A stretch of 64,000 bases of DNA from assembly GCA_963693085.1 (NCBI GenBank), contig OY856414.1:263528001-263592000 (forward strand), given 5' to 3'. Source of the DNA: Alisma plantago-aquatica. Taxonomy: Eukaryota; Streptophyta; Magnoliopsida; Alismatales; Alismataceae. This document shows positions 42,581-55,800 of this stretch, in pieces. The notes under the pieces were generated by a model. That model was not told where the DNA came from, did no database searches, and saw only the letters and a program-made list of their open reading frames with translations. Positions within the stretch are counted from its first letter, which is position 1. Every line of letters starts with the position of its first letter. Made by a program: the position numbers and the translations under genes.

Positions 42581-45500
42581 AAAACCATGCGTATAAATGC
42601 AAGTGCACATGTCGAATAATATAAGAATACTAAGTCTTGAGCTATAAAACATGGAGACTTGTGAATCTAGAGACTACTACTAACTAGAAATCCCATGATG
42701 TAGACCATATAAAAATTTGAGTTTTGTTATTTAAACTAAGAATTAAAATTAATGAAGTAATGAATTAACTCAGGTTGTGAACAGAAAAATGGATTCTCTA
42801 GAATTACGACTTTACTACAATACCACCCATACATGATTTCTCTTTATCTAAAATTAAACTATCTTTACATTTTAGAACTAGTCATTTGTATCCAACATTA
42901 CCTTCTTTCATAGTGTAACACATTACTCAATCTAATTACAAAATCACTTTCATAATATTCATATAGAACATCAAACACATTAGATTTAACTCTGGATATT
43001 TACCTCATAATTGTTATCTAGATTTTGTGGTGCATTATTAATTATGATGAAGAAAAAATTTCAATTCTTAACTCTATCTTCACAGTGATTAATATTTTGT
43101 ATCATAATTCAGGTTGGTCAGATATGAACATAGTCAATCAAAGTAATTGTTATTATTGATAATTCAAGCAAAGAAGTTGATTCTTAAGTAAATATTGTTA
43201 TGTACAAGTTAATTTCGAGCTACTATTGGGTCCTATAGAACTAAGGATATACCCCACATTAATGACACTATATCACAAAAAAGAAAAACATGAATCAAAA
43301 TGGATGAACCACAGGAGTTGTCTTTAATCAAGATTCTCTATGAATATGAGGGCACAACATTTTGGCTGTCAAATTGCACTTCAACATTGTTGGTATTGTG
43401 CTGTAGAGGGGTGAAGGTGAATATAGCTTATAAGAACCTTATATAATTTCAAACACTAAAGATGTTAGAGTGCAACTTGCTTAAAAGATAATGCAGCAGA
43501 AATGTAAAGTAAGTAATTGGACAATAAAAACAACTACAAGAGACACCCGATGTAGAGTGGTTCCGTTAAAAGATGTCAACCCACTAACTTATTGTTCCCA
43601 ACCATGATTTTCAACATCTATTTTATTCCTTTTGTTTGAATAATACAAAATACATAATGTCAACTAGTATCTATTGTGCTCAAGACAACCCTCCTATTCT
43701 ACCTCAAGGATAACTTGCTCAAGGGAGTAGATCACGATCAACCTATCACCTTGGATGCATTCATTTCACACGATGTATCTCCTATAGGCTTCCTAATAGA
43801 CTTCTTGTAAGAAGTAGTTGGAAGAAACACAACAGAGTAGATTGCAATTAGCCTCCCACCTTGGACACAACCTTCTCAGAAGAAGTAGATCCAATAGGCT
43901 TCCCAAAAACCTTCTCACAAGAAGTAGTTGGAAGCAACACAACAGAGTAGATCACAATCAGTCTCCTACCTTAGACACAACCTTCTCTAAGAAGTAGCAA
44001 CAAGAATATTCTTTACAACCTTCCTTCAGGAAGTAGTGAGAAGCACCAAGAACCAACATGATGAATAAGAGAGGAAGATGAAACTAAAACTCCTCAGAAA
44101 AGCACAATATGAAATCTCTCTATGGACAAAAGATGATAAACTCTCTACAACGATAGGCAAGACTATATTTGGTGGAGCATGACAACATTGTTGAGCTATG
44201 GCGCATATCTGAAGATGGCAATGTAGAATTATAAGATTGGAGAAAGATATCATGTAACACACATTTGCTGAAGTGTATATTCTAAGTGTTCATAGGCACT
44301 CCAATGTACCAAAAATACTTAATAATGGTCAATATAACTGTTGGAAGTGTTTTGACCAAGATAAATGCTAAACTAGTCTTTAAAAGTAAAAAAATAAGTT
44401 TACAACGGTGAGAAAAACAAATACAGATTTTGGCTGCGAACAAATCTTGGCCAAATAAGAGTTTGATCGAAATATTTCATGTAAAAACACTATTATACTT
44501 TTAGGAAACATATCAAATGATTTTTATAATGACACCTAACTATCCTAAAGACTTGGTATATGTGTATAATAAGGTTAAGGATGGGATTTAACTGACCATC
44601 ACTTGTTCTTACATCATTCCTAGCAAGTTGTACAATATGTACTTGTACAAAACATATACATGATACATTTTGACCTACAAGCATCCAAACCATAAAAAAT
44701 AGCATGTTTTATATTGTTGGATTTTGTTAAGTTCCTTGATCATATGAAACACTAAATACACATGTTTGTGACATAGATGAGAAATATTTGCATCATTGAA
44801 ATATGAGTATGGCATATCCAAAAAGCCACCAGTCTCCCCTTTTTATGATGACAAATATTTCCACAAGATGGTTTGAAAATAGACAATTTAGAGAATCATA
44901 CCCTTAAATTGCTATAGATAGACAAATTTGAATTTATTTTCATGTGATGGCACTCATTGTGGGGGTAACCCAAGTTATTTGTCCATGGGTACTGCTCCCA
45001 ATACACCTTGTGACCAAAGAATATAATTGGTTGTGATTTCTAGGACATGGGGGTGTCCTCAAGGCCTTTAGATGTCTAGCTTTACATTACACTGGTGCCT
45101 TTACTAACACCCCACACCACTTTCATAGATCCAAGTGAGTATTGGTACCTATTTTGAGACACATGGGTTTGTAGGTGTTCATAGTACAAGTATAAGCTTT
45201 TTATATTTTTTAGAAGCAAGCCCACAACAATAGAGTATGAAAGATAAACAATAAATATATAAGCAAATAATCATATGATTATTAAGAAAGAAAAGACCAC
45301 ACTCATAATAAGTACATCATCATCCTTTTCTCTCTTTCCTTTATTTTTATTTATTAAAAAAAAGAATAAAAAAGTGAGAGGAAGATAAGAAAAAACAAAT
45401 GAAGGGAAGCAAAAGCTATCCCTAAAAGGGAACCAAACCATGGAAGGAAGAAGAGGAAAATCTTACAAGAGAAGCAGAGGCTAACCCTAAAAGTGGTATT

Positions 45501-46869
45501 TTTAGAAAACATGGCAGTTATCGTATTACCAGAAAAACAAGCGATAAAGCGAATTGGAAGGAAACACAAAGTGACAAGAAGAACTCTTTTTTCATTGGTA
45601 GCATAGAGGGTTCCACCAGTTTCACCATATTCTAGGAAAATAAAAGAGGGTGTTAAAGAAAAACCTATTTTTAGGCAAAATAAAGTATTCCCCAATAATT
45701 TTTTTGAAGATTTTTTTTGTATAGATTTTTCCACTATGAATGCCTATGATCCTCCATTTATTTCATTTTTTGATAAAATTATGATCGGTAAAAGTAAAAA
45801 GAACTAAAGAAAAATGGATGAAAAATTAGAAACCTCGATCAATCAGTAAAATGTGAGATGAATATAGCAAAACAAAACAAAAATTATTATTGAGCATCCT
45901 ACCAGTGTGAACAAGGCTGTTGGTGCTAGAAAAAGGATCCTCTAGTCAAGTCGAATAAAAAATTAAAAGGGAGACATAGTTTGCTCTCTGGACTCAATAG
46001 TGATGAAAGGGATCCACAATATGTTTGGTATGTGGGGTATTTATTGGTAGATTTTAGGATTTAAAGTTTCCATTTGGAAGGTTCTGGAGGAAGAGAAAGA
46101 TTGTGTTGATTCACCACAAGGAATATCTCACAGATCGAGGCAATCTGAAATGTATCATCAGAAGATTCCTCCCATCCCCTAGGTGGACAAGGCAATATGC
46201 AACATGTTTTTCCAAAAAAAATAGTGTTTTCAGGAATGTTCTAACATATTCCATATAAACTAATGAATGAGACAGATAATTCAAGATTTTCCCTCAAATT
46301 TACAAGGAAACATATTAAATATACATGATGCAAAAGGAATATTGTATTCAAGATAATTAGAATGGGAAATTATGAAAGAGACATAAAAACAAAATAGATG
46401 GGCAAATTACACTTGACTCTGGAACATAATATTTCTATCCAAGAGTCCCCATCAGCATAAAGGTGGGTTAAAATGCATGGATTAAATAGGCAAAAAAATG
46501 TAGAAAAAGATGGATAAATGTGTGAAAAAGATAAAAAGTGGAAATTGTGGAAAGCATGGATTGGGACTCCATCATTATCCAGATAATGAACTCTAATCAT
46601 GAATTTCTTCTGATTAAGAAAAAATGGGATGTCAGCACCAACATTAGATGAAATCTTAACTCAATATTTTTTAGCTCATTTCCAACAATTTATTAACTTT
46701 TAAAAAAATAATGTTGATTGGAGGATGAAGAACTAATGCATCTGCAAAGTTTTAAGATAGCGAAAATCCATCTGACGACACATGCTAGTGAATTTTAAAA
46801 TGAAAATGTAGGACCTATTTGGAATTATTCCAAGAACCTAAAACCATCTATGCTAGTAATTTAACAGCC
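42581..46869. other. Unassigned AT-rich sequence, possibly Copia LTR-derived in part
   Basis: No supported gene. At about 43530-43600 the text AAGAGACACCCGATGTAGAGTGG... resembles the stretch found in LTRs of SIRE-type Copia elements. A 126-codon minus-strand frame at 45734-45354 is Phe/Leu-rich, matches no family I know and lies in an A/G-rich tract, so I do not call it a gene. Confidence 0.4.
43784..44040. repeat. Tandem repeat, period 110 bp
   Basis: ATAGGCTTCC(T/C) followed by AGAAGTAGTTGGAAG and ACACAACAGAGTAGAT(T/C) recurs at 43784 and 43894 with a decayed third copy. The repeated ACCTTCTC.AAGAAGTAG half-unit gives an internal sub-period. Confidence 0.65.
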
Positions 46870-47640
46870 TAGTATCTCTCATAATCCATCATTTAGACTA
46901 GAACTATGGATTTCTAGAGAGAGAGATTTATAGATATGGAGAGAAAATAAGTGGAATTGTAGATTTAGGGTTCCAACTTCCTGAACCATGTTGGATCAAG
47001 CAATTTCATCAACCCTCCATAGAATTTCATGGTATTTCTTCCCCCTATATTTGAGTTCTATCCTTACTCTAATTTGGATCAAAAGGATATCAATCAACTT
47101 CTTTTCTCATTCTTTCTCTCCAATTCTATCATGCTCTTGGGTTATTGAGTTTAAATGAGGAAGAAGAGATTGATCGTTGGATTTTTTTTAAATTCACAAA
47201 TCTTAGATCTAGGATTATAGAATTAAGGTGTTTACACATTAGATGAGTGATTAGATCCTGGTCTAGATATTTAATCTTATTCAAAGTTTAATTCTATCTA
47301 ACTAAAGACTGATGAGGTTGTTTTATGTAATTCTAAATTATTGGGTTATCATCTAGGAAAACCTCAATTTTTAATAACTCTTTTTACATTCATTATTAGT
47401 TATTTAAATTGATATAGATCATGATCTATAAATGTATATTCTACTGAAATTTTATGGGAATATAATTGCATCATTTTACTAATATTACCTAAATACTTAC
47501 CTATATGCATGCAAATGGAGTGGACATGCGAAGTACATAGTTTTAACTAAATCAGAATGAGTTCCTTATATATACAGTAGAATCTTGTTTGAGTTTTTTT
47601 GAAAATCCAATACACATATTTATTTATGCTTCCTTCCATA
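46870..47640 (+). mobile_element. Fragment related to the element A LTR
   Basis: The order of TTCTAGAGAGAGAG, TTTTCTCA(C/T)TCTTTCTCTCC, AGGAAGAA and the AAGGTG(C/T)TT.ACAC text parallels 9580-10330 in the element A right LTR at low identity. It is an old relative with no visible partner. Confidence 0.45.
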
Positions 47641-48679
47641 CAGATTCCAAATACTAAATTCGTTACAAAGAATTGGTTATCACTAGCATTAATTGAACAA
47701 AAACATTTATGAATTGAAGATGGCATCTAACTTTATCCATGCCTAGTAATATTTGATTTGATATATAATGAATTCAATATGTATTCACTATTAAAAGTCC
47801 TCTTGGTCACCTTTAAGTGCAACCTTAATTTGACAACTAGAAACACTAACATCTTTAACTTTTAAATATCAAAAAATACATCCATATGTATATATCTATG
47901 CTTTTGAGTTGTCAACATTATCCACACCATCCAGTTGTTTCCTCATTTGGATTTTAGTTTGATAAGATTCTAACTTCATTTTACCACCACTACTCTTGTT
48001 TCCCTCCCTATTTTTTCAATTAGACTTTTTGGTTGAACTTTTGGATCATTATCTTGCAGAAGATCATTATATATTCGATAAATAGTATAGTATTTAGTAT
48101 AATAAGTCTTGATTTAATGCATGCTCTATAACTTCATCAAATCATGGATCAAATGAACTATGGTGATTCTCAATATTCATCGGCGAGGAGTCTTTCTTGA
48201 TTTAATCTTTTAATGACGAATTTGTAGCATTTGTTATATCTGTTAATTGTGCTAAAGTTCCAACATTTCTAGGCTCAGTGACAATCTCCTTATTTTATTC
48301 AATAGAATTTTGTCTACACTTTCTTGTCTAGACATTACTCATAACATTGAGTTTTTATTTGCTTTGGTATCTATATTGTAGTCTCTGGGTCATCGAGTTC
48401 CATATCTTGCTCGTCCTCCAATACTATAGCAATGTTGGCTTGATGATGTGATTCCTTCTTATTGACCTAACTAATAGTGATGTTGTGATGATGACACCTA
48501 GTATGAATATTAGCCCATAGAAGGTATGTTTTCATTCCTCCTCCTGGACACATTCAACACTTGAAACATCAATACAGGTCATAGGTTATTCTTTGTCTGT
48601 AGAGTGGACCTTGATCATGCACTAACATTGATCATGTTCCAATTTATTTTACAAAGACAATATGTCTCTGGTAATGATT
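47641..48679. other. Unassigned sequence
   Basis: I see no coding frame, repeat or family signature that I can support. Confidence 0.4.
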
Positions 48680-49220
48680 TATACTCAATAACCATTAACA
48701 ACCATTGATGACTAAATAGGTTCATGGTATCAATCTCAATATGTAATCTATCAAAGTGACTTCTGGTGCAATAGGATGTTTATTCATCGGTCTCGATCTG
48801 TATAACTAGTGTCGCACTGATCTTGTCAAAGATGACTTGGTTGTATAGATGCAATGGTAGATTAAGAATGTGTGACCATGTTACAATAGGAGAAGGGATG
48901 TCATTAGACATAAAAAGATACATTTCACTTCCAAACTATTAGAGAACACCAAAACATTTCCCACAAACGTCATGTCAAGACATTTGGGAGATCTTACTCA
49001 TAGGATATTTGAATCAAAAAATAATTCATAAGCATTTCACCATTAAACTGATTTCCATGTGTGATGTTATGAAGACAATGACATAGATTCAGGTATCCAA
49101 TATTCTTGTCTATAAGTTTTACAACCACTACAATTTGTAAAGGTTTAGCAAGAATCATGTAGGACTATGGAGAAATTGACAACTCTAGAAATACCAGACC
49201 ACACACTAAATAAATGTCAT
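48680..49220 (-). pseudogene. Probable LINE ORF1 (DUF4283-type) remnant
   Basis: Minus-strand conceptual reading contains VVVKLIDKNIGYLNLCHCL, then NYFLIQIS, and further on SPIVTWSHILNLPLHLYNQ followed by decayed IGxxxxIQIETD. This is the order seen in plant LINE ORF1 proteins (VxVKLLGKNIGY, DYFLVxF, VWIRLPxLPLHLY, IGxxIGxVLxID). Several stops and frameshifts. No reverse transcriptase could be linked to it. Confidence 0.5.
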
Positions 49221-50990
49221 CTAGATTAATTCTTTCATGGGGATCATTTAGATGACTTATGTATTTTAGGATCCCATGAACCTTTAAGTCACATATATGA
49301 AAGAATAAAGATGGACATATCTAACTGCATGCACCATTTGTCATTAAATTATAAGATGGTTAAGATTTTTTGCTTGAGATGGAAACCATGATTCTTGGTG
49401 GAGTTAATACCGATCACAAACCCACTTCCACAAATTCATACTTTTGGTCTAGAAATAGTTTCTTTTCAGCTAAAATTTGAAAAACACCACATATAAGTCT
49501 TGGATAGGGTTGATGGGTCTCATGTGTTTTCTTATTAGAGTCACAATAGGTGATTGAGTGAAGAATGATCTATCCCATTTAACCTGAACCCCTTTTAGAA
49601 GGTTCTAGATTATCAATATTGTGTTTTACACGATATCTATTTGATTTTTCTCTAGTTGGGCATTAACAATGAAATGAAGTACATTTTCCTGAGTCGCAAG
49701 GAAAGAACAAGAAAGAGCAGAACTCTTGGTGTATTTAGAAAACTAGGTTTCTTGATATCTAAGTGGATGTCATGAACATTGATCTTAGAACCATTAAGAT
49801 CTTATAGCTTACAAAGATTCAGGAGATCAATGCAATTTTCATAATTGACAATCCAAGAAGAGTTTAAGAAATTGAGAATATCTAAGTGATGAATAGATGT
49901 GAGTAGACATGAGAATGTTGGGTTGATCAAAAGGAGGTATCTTGCTGGTATTTTCCCATCATAGACTAGAATAGAACTCATCAAAAAAAAATTTACTAGA
50001 ATCAACATTTTCAGAATATCTATTTTAGATGAGCAATGCTTCAATATGATGGAAATGGAACAAACTCTTTAAGACATACTTCTCCAGAGATAGTCTTGGT
50101 AAGCACAAAAAGGAAATGGTTTCTTGGGTATAAATACTTGTAAATATTAATGTCTTAGGCATGAATGAATTGCAGGCCACCAAAAAAAGGTGTAGTTGGT
50201 TGGGGGAGGAATATTATATAATCTTTCAGCCCTAGGATTGGAGATATTTTTCTATTTATTAAAGTTTAGGAAACTCATTATGAGCTATATAGTCGTAGCA
50301 AAGAATTTAATATAGGAAAGAGGAGATAGACTAGGTGGGTAGAGAAGGTATGGTCATGGATAAGGCTTAGGGAGGACAAGGGATAGAGGAATGGTGTTGG
50401 TCAAATTGAATTAGTCGATATGGTTAAATATTAATTATTGGATCCTCCACACAAAAAACATACAATAATGTCATAGGTTGATATGAATTGTGGACTTTGC
50501 AAGGCATCCCCAAAACACCTCATCATCCAAGACATGTTGAGGACTATCTCGACCAATGAATGTGTTTCTCCAAAAGGTCACTTTCATAAAACATGATTTC
50601 AAGGTCTATAAAAAATGTTGATGTGAGTCCAGCATGTATATTTAATATATTTATCCACAATAAAATCATCACAAGACATTTAGAGATGTTAAATAATAAA
50701 AAAATAAAAACTTTTGACATTTGACATAGAACCATGAAAGGAGAATCCAATATATGTAAATACAATCAAGAGCTAGTATATGATAGGCATTTAAATGTGA
50801 TCGGGGTGGGCATAGATCACTCTAGATAAGGGATATGTATTTAACAAAACAATAAGTGATTTTGGTCTATGAAAACATTTCTCTAGCAAGAGGTTTACTG
50901 GATGTATATGATGATTGATTTTTAGTAACATAATGAAGAATATTGGTATTTTTCTTAAAGTGTGGTCACAAGGGAAAAAATAGTGGACCT
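49221..50990. other. Unassigned sequence
   Basis: Short stop-rich frames only. It may include the 3' LTR or flank of the Copia element to the right, but I could not match it to 55801-57490. Confidence 0.35.
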
Positions 50991-51082
50991 CTATATGTTT
51001 AGCCCTACTATAAATCACAGGCTTATAATATAACATCTATATGTTTAGCCCTACAATAAAACATAGGATTATAATATAATTT
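50991..51082. repeat. 46-bp tandem duplication
   Basis: CTATATGTTTAGCCCTAC and the following 28 bp are repeated at 50991 and 51037 with a few differences. Confidence 0.85.
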
Positions 51083-51099
51083 GATTGCTCTAATATCAC

Positions 51100-51420
51100 C
51101 ACAAATGATAGGAGAATCATAATAAACTAATTTCAAAGTCTTGTAGCATTTTCTTCATCCATATTACTTGTGCACAACAACTATCCACGACTATATATTC
51201 AACTTTAGTCGTTGATAATGACAATGCCTTATTTCTTGGAGAACAATATACAAAATGTAGTCCTAGTAGAAAGAGAGTGCCACTTGTTCACTTTCTATCA
51301 ATCAAGCACATGAAATATCCACATCACTAAAGGGGGATAGAGTAAAGCCCCTTGAGTTATGATACCATTGACTAAAATTAACAGTTTTGGCTAAGTATCT
51401 GAAATCCTATTGACCACAAT
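51100..51420 (-). pseudogene. Copia (SIRE-like) RNase H remnant
   Basis: Minus-strand reading gives HSLSTRTTF-like text, then SGT..LLG, CSPRNKALSLSTTKVEYIVV, DSCCAQVIWMKKMLQDFEI, matching the copia RNase H end (SKKQ..VALSTAEAEYIA, CCAQ.LWMK..L.DY). Stops and small indels are present. It is the 3' part of the element whose gag is near 55800. Confidence 0.8.
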
Positions 51421-51539
51421 AAGATGAGATTTCCAAGGACTAGATTGAAATATGGCACACAAGACAATATGAAACATTACATTAGGTCTAGATGCAGTAA
51501 GATATAGAAAGCTAAAAATCATACCTCTATACAACTTCC

Positions 51540-52290
51540 CATCTACCTTTTCCATTTTTTATTCTTACCGAGCTTGTTGGTGTTGGACATGGGAGCATTA
51601 ATAGGCTAACAATTATTCATCCAAAAATGTTTTATGGGTTCCTTTACTTGCTTTTGTTGATAAATTTCCATCATTTCTTTTCTTGATTTTCAATACTAGG
51701 AAGAAGGTGATTTCTCCAATCATGTTCATTTGAAACTCACTCTACATAATATATGTAGGATATTGGTAAAGACTAAAATTAGTTACACCAAAGATAATGT
51801 CAACAAAATAAATATGAATAACTAGAAACTTGTTAGAAGTATGTTTTAGAAAATAGTCAAATCAACTTTTCCAATGACATACCCATAATCTATTAAGAAG
51901 ATCTTAAACTTCTAATACCATTCTCTAAGAGCTTGTTTGATACCATAAAGAGCATTATTCAATAGATATACATGATACACATGCTTGTCGTTTTCAAACC
52001 CAAGAGGTTGAGACACAAAGACTTCCTTCTCTAACTATACATTAAGTAACACCTTTTAACATCCATTTGATAAAGTGATAAATTCTTATGACTAGTAAAG
52101 GCAAGTAGTATTCTAATAGATCCAAATCTAGAAACAGGAGCATACATTTCATCAATATCAATACATTCCTATTGACCGTAACATCGAGCAACTAACATTG
52201 CCTTGTTACTAACACTTTTTCTTGTTCATAAAGCTTGTTCCTATAAACCCATTTGGTACCAATGATCTTCCTATCTTTTGGTCACAGAAC
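51540..52290 (-). pseudogene. Copia (SIRE-like) reverse transcriptase remnant
   Basis: Minus-strand reading gives RKIIGTKWVYRNKLYEQ, RLVA-like text, ALYGIKQA-like text, IYFVDIIFG (from YVDDIIFG), SEFQMNMIGEITFFLVLKIK. This is the SIRE/Maximus-type RT order. It is broken by many stops and at least several frameshifts. Confidence 0.8.
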
Positions 52291-52699
52291 AATTGTCCAA
52301 AAAAAATTCTTCTCAAATTTCAACAACTCTTCTTGCATTGATAGGACCCAATCATCATTGCCAATAGCTTATTTGATGTTCTTAGCACCAAAAATAAGAT
52401 GAAGGCACTATTAGATTGGTACTTGTATGCAATTCATATCTTAACTCTATCATGATCATATATGATTATCTCCTTGGGATGATCTTTTGCAAAGAGGAGG
52501 ATTAGATCTGTCTCCCCTTAATAATGTGAGATAGGACATTTTTTATATTTAATCACCTCCTTATCTTTGTCATTGTTGTAGATAGCTAGTCTTTTTTCCA
52601 GTTTGGATATCACCTCACTTATCATATCATCACAAAGAACATCCTTGTACTGGGAGGAATTAATCTCTATTAATTTAATATGTACATATTCTTGTACTT

Positions 52700-53430
52700 T
52701 ATATAGATATTTATTCATAGAGGATAATCTCTACTAGTCTAATATTACCAAGGAAGAATATCCTATTAGATTTTGCAGCAAATTTATCAAGAGAAACCCT
52801 TGAATTCAAAACAAAACAAAAAAGGACAAAAAAAAACATGAAAGAAGTCAGTTGAAGGAGTTTTGACACATCATAACTCATGAGTTTTTCCTTAAAAAAG
52901 GGATGAATGAAAACCCAATTTTGCACAAACAAGTAGTGCAAGCGACTTCGATCCAAAAATCTTTTGAGTATTGTATTCCAATAGCATGATCCTATACATC
53001 TCGCGAAAAGATGTATTATCCTATTTACAACCCAATTTTATTGAGGTGTGTGAGGATAATAAAAGGTATGTATATAATCAGATTCATCACCAAAAACTAT
53101 AAGCAAAGCATTTTCAAATGTACCTCATTGTCTTTTTGAGAGATACAATACAATAAGAAATTTAAATTTTAGTCCATTAAAAAAAGAGAAAACTTTAAGT
53201 GTATCACTCTTATAATTTAAAAACAAAGTCCAAGTAAAGAGAGAGAAATAATTAATAATAACTAAGAAATACATGTTGTCCCTATGTGTTCTTGTGTACT
53301 TTAGTCTGACAAGATCAATTTGAAGAAGTTTTAGAGATATTTTAGTAATAAGGACTTTATGATATTTGAATGAGAATTTGGTTTGCTTTACTTGGGTACA
53401 AGGTTGGCATTATCCATACTTTTTAAAATC
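52700..53430 (-). pseudogene. Copia integrase region, heavily decayed
   Basis: Adjacent to the pre-integrase domain, the minus strand gives KYHKVLITKISLKLLQIDLV, matching the start of copia integrase (TSRPLELLHIDLFGP). The catalytic part is not legible. A poly-A-rich stretch (52800-52850) suggests further damage. Confidence 0.55.
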
Positions 53431-53434
53431 TAAT

Positions 53435-53868
53435 TTAGGAAGCCTCTTGACTAAATCCTTTTTTCTCAATTTCTTGATGCATGTTTACAAGACCAATTCT
53501 ATGGTTCCATAAAGGTATATTTTTTTTATCTACAACAAGACATTGACCAACAAAAAGATTAAGAGAGCTAAGAATAGTAGTTTCAATATCAATCCTAGTT
53601 CCATTATATATGAAATTATAAATGAGAGAATTTAGAAATAAGCATCCAAGAGTAGTGACCATAACAAGACATCTATTACAAAAAAAAGTTGGCTGATACT
53701 AATCAAATTGTGATGTAGACGTGCATCGCCTTCACCTATCAACTTGCCCTTCTTGTAGTCCCCAAATGTCTTTGAACCACCTTTCTTCTTCGTGAGAGTG
53801 TTGAAGTGGATGTTGTTCTTGGTCATATGCTTGGAGCACCCACTTTCAACTATCCATTCTTTAATCAC
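53435..53868 (-). pseudogene. Copia protease/pre-integrase region remnant
   Basis: Two overlapping minus-strand frames. The first (53868-53632) has EWIVESGCSKHMTKNN, KKGGSKTFGDYKKGKLIGEG and NLISISQL, the usual copia segment around the protease. The second (53662-53435) has PLWNHRIGLVNMHQEIEKKG, the GAG_pre-integrs motif (LWH.RLGH.N). A frameshift separates them. Confidence 0.85.
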
Positions 53869-54599
53869 CTATAAAAGAAGAAAATTTAGTGCCCAATTTA
53901 AATTTTTGGGTCTAGGGTTAGCATGGGAACGAAACAACTTCTGTTTGGTCCCCTTCTTCTTGTAAGGGCAAAGAGAAGTAAAATGGTCCTCTTTCTTACA
54001 TAAAGTGCAAGAAATATTTTCCTTGGGGTAGATGATTCTCCATGAAATATTAGAGGCCTCTTTCCATTCTTTTTCTTATTCTTATGGGAATAAACATATC
54101 CATTTCTATTTCTCCCCTTTTTGGGTATAATGTTATAGGTTTTTATTCAAGGTTTTCTTACCTTTCAAAAAATTTTGCAAAGATGCTCTAACAAGATGAT
54201 TATCATCAATAAAAGTATTAAAAGTGTTACATATGACAGAAAAACGTTTTGAACATGTAAAAGATTGGCCTCCAAATAGAGGGCATTGTTCAAATAAGAA
54301 TATCTCTCAAGAATAACACTAGCTACTTCGATATAAGGAAATCTGTTTCTAAATTCAAAACCATTTAACATGGAAAGAAGTCTAGCATTTCAAGTACATA
54401 GATTAATAATCTAATGATGACAACCTTCTTTTCATCATTAAGAGTATCCATTTTCTTAAGATAATCACCATCCTAATTCTCTACACCATTATATGTTAAT
54501 TATGGATTAAGGTTAAGCTCTTGTGATTTATCTACGTCAACTTACAAAGTGTTCTCACTTTTATCAAGATTATAAATTATAGCATACAAGTCATCAACA
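53869..54599 (-). pseudogene. Copia gag-to-protease linker, decayed
   Basis: Lies between recognisable gag and protease pieces of the same dead element. The plus text TTACATAAAGTGCAAGAA reads in reverse as the region where a second zinc knuckle would lie, but I cannot confirm it. Stop-rich. Confidence 0.4.
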
Positions 54600-55800
54600 A
54601 TTTTTCCTAATATTTTCTATTTTGACTTATTTTTAGAATAAGAAGCACAAAAAGTAAGAAAAACATTAATAAATTCTTATTTAGAGAGATCATGGAGGTA
54701 TTTCTAACCTCAATTACCTCTTCACTTGTAATAGACATAAGATCCATGTTGCACTCATCATCTATACATGATGAATACCCAAAACAAGAGGTGAATGGGG
54801 GGAGTCCTGAGCAACATCTTGGGATGATTCTTTTCCCCTTCTTCACTACTTATCCCTCTTCTAGTACTTACCTTCCTTGTTCCTTTCATCCTTTCTCTTG
54901 TGACTGCTCTTATGGTGATGTTTTATAACTTTTAGCAATCATTCTTTGGTGACCCTTTTGGCCACACTCATAGAACCTTGAAGTATATAATTATGGCTTT
55001 CCCTTAAAAGACTTTACTATGGAGTAATGAGTTTCAAGATCACTATGGAGCCCTTTTCACTAGAAGAGGGAGACTGGTCTTAGAATTGGGCTTGCACAAG
55101 GGCCTCCTCTTTATATTTGAAGGATTCCACCTTCTTCTTAGAGGACTCTTCATTTTCCTCTTAGTCTCTAGATTTTTGTCTCACTTCATAGACGTGGAGT
55201 ATGCCTAGGAAGTCTTCAATAGGAAGAATAGAAATCTTGTAGGTTTTTCAATGGCAGTCACCTTGTTATTGCATGGTAAGGGAGAGATAAAAGCATCTTT
55301 GAGTTTTCCATACCATTATACATGTTTTGGCCTAGGGAAACAAGACCATTGACAAGGGTGTTTAGTCTTGAGTACATCTTCACAATGCTCTCTGACTTGC
55401 CCATGGAAGCTCTCAAATTATTCAGTGAGTGTATAGATTTTTTAGTATTTCACTTGCTCAGACCCTCATATGTGACACAAATCTTGTCCCGTATATGCTT
55501 AGCATTGTTATGAGCAGAAATTTGGTTGATCTTGGTAGTGGTGATATCATAGTATATGCAACCAATATTCCTTGCATTTAACCGAGCATTCTTCACTCTA
55601 GCTTCAATCAATGTTTTCATCTCTCCTTGTTGTAGAGATTAGGGGAAAGCGACCATATTCTACAAATTGAAGCTCAAGCCTAGGACATAGAGTTGCATAC
55701 TTCTCTTATAAAAGAGGAAGTCTACACCGTTGAGGATTGGTGATCCCATGGAAAATTTCCCCTCAAGGTCTTCTGAACCTAGCAAGTTGTCTCCCATCTT
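54600..55800 (-). pseudogene. Copia (SIRE-like) gag remnant
   Basis: Starts on the minus strand near 55798 with MGDNLLGSEDLEGKFSMGSP, then PILNGVDFLFYKRSMQLYVL (the usual LNG.NY..WK..M..YL). Later: NLRASMGKSESIVKMYSRLN, TLVNGLVSLGQ and a decayed VWPKGSPKNDC where the zinc knuckle is expected. Several stops. With the pol pieces to the left it makes a collinear dead Copia element about 4.7 kb long. Confidence 0.75.

Noticed and set aside
45354..45734. 126-codon Phe/Leu-rich minus-strand ORF resembling a membrane protein
   Set aside because: The opposite strand is a simple A/G-rich tract that mimics a hydrophobic protein; no promoter, family or flanking gene.
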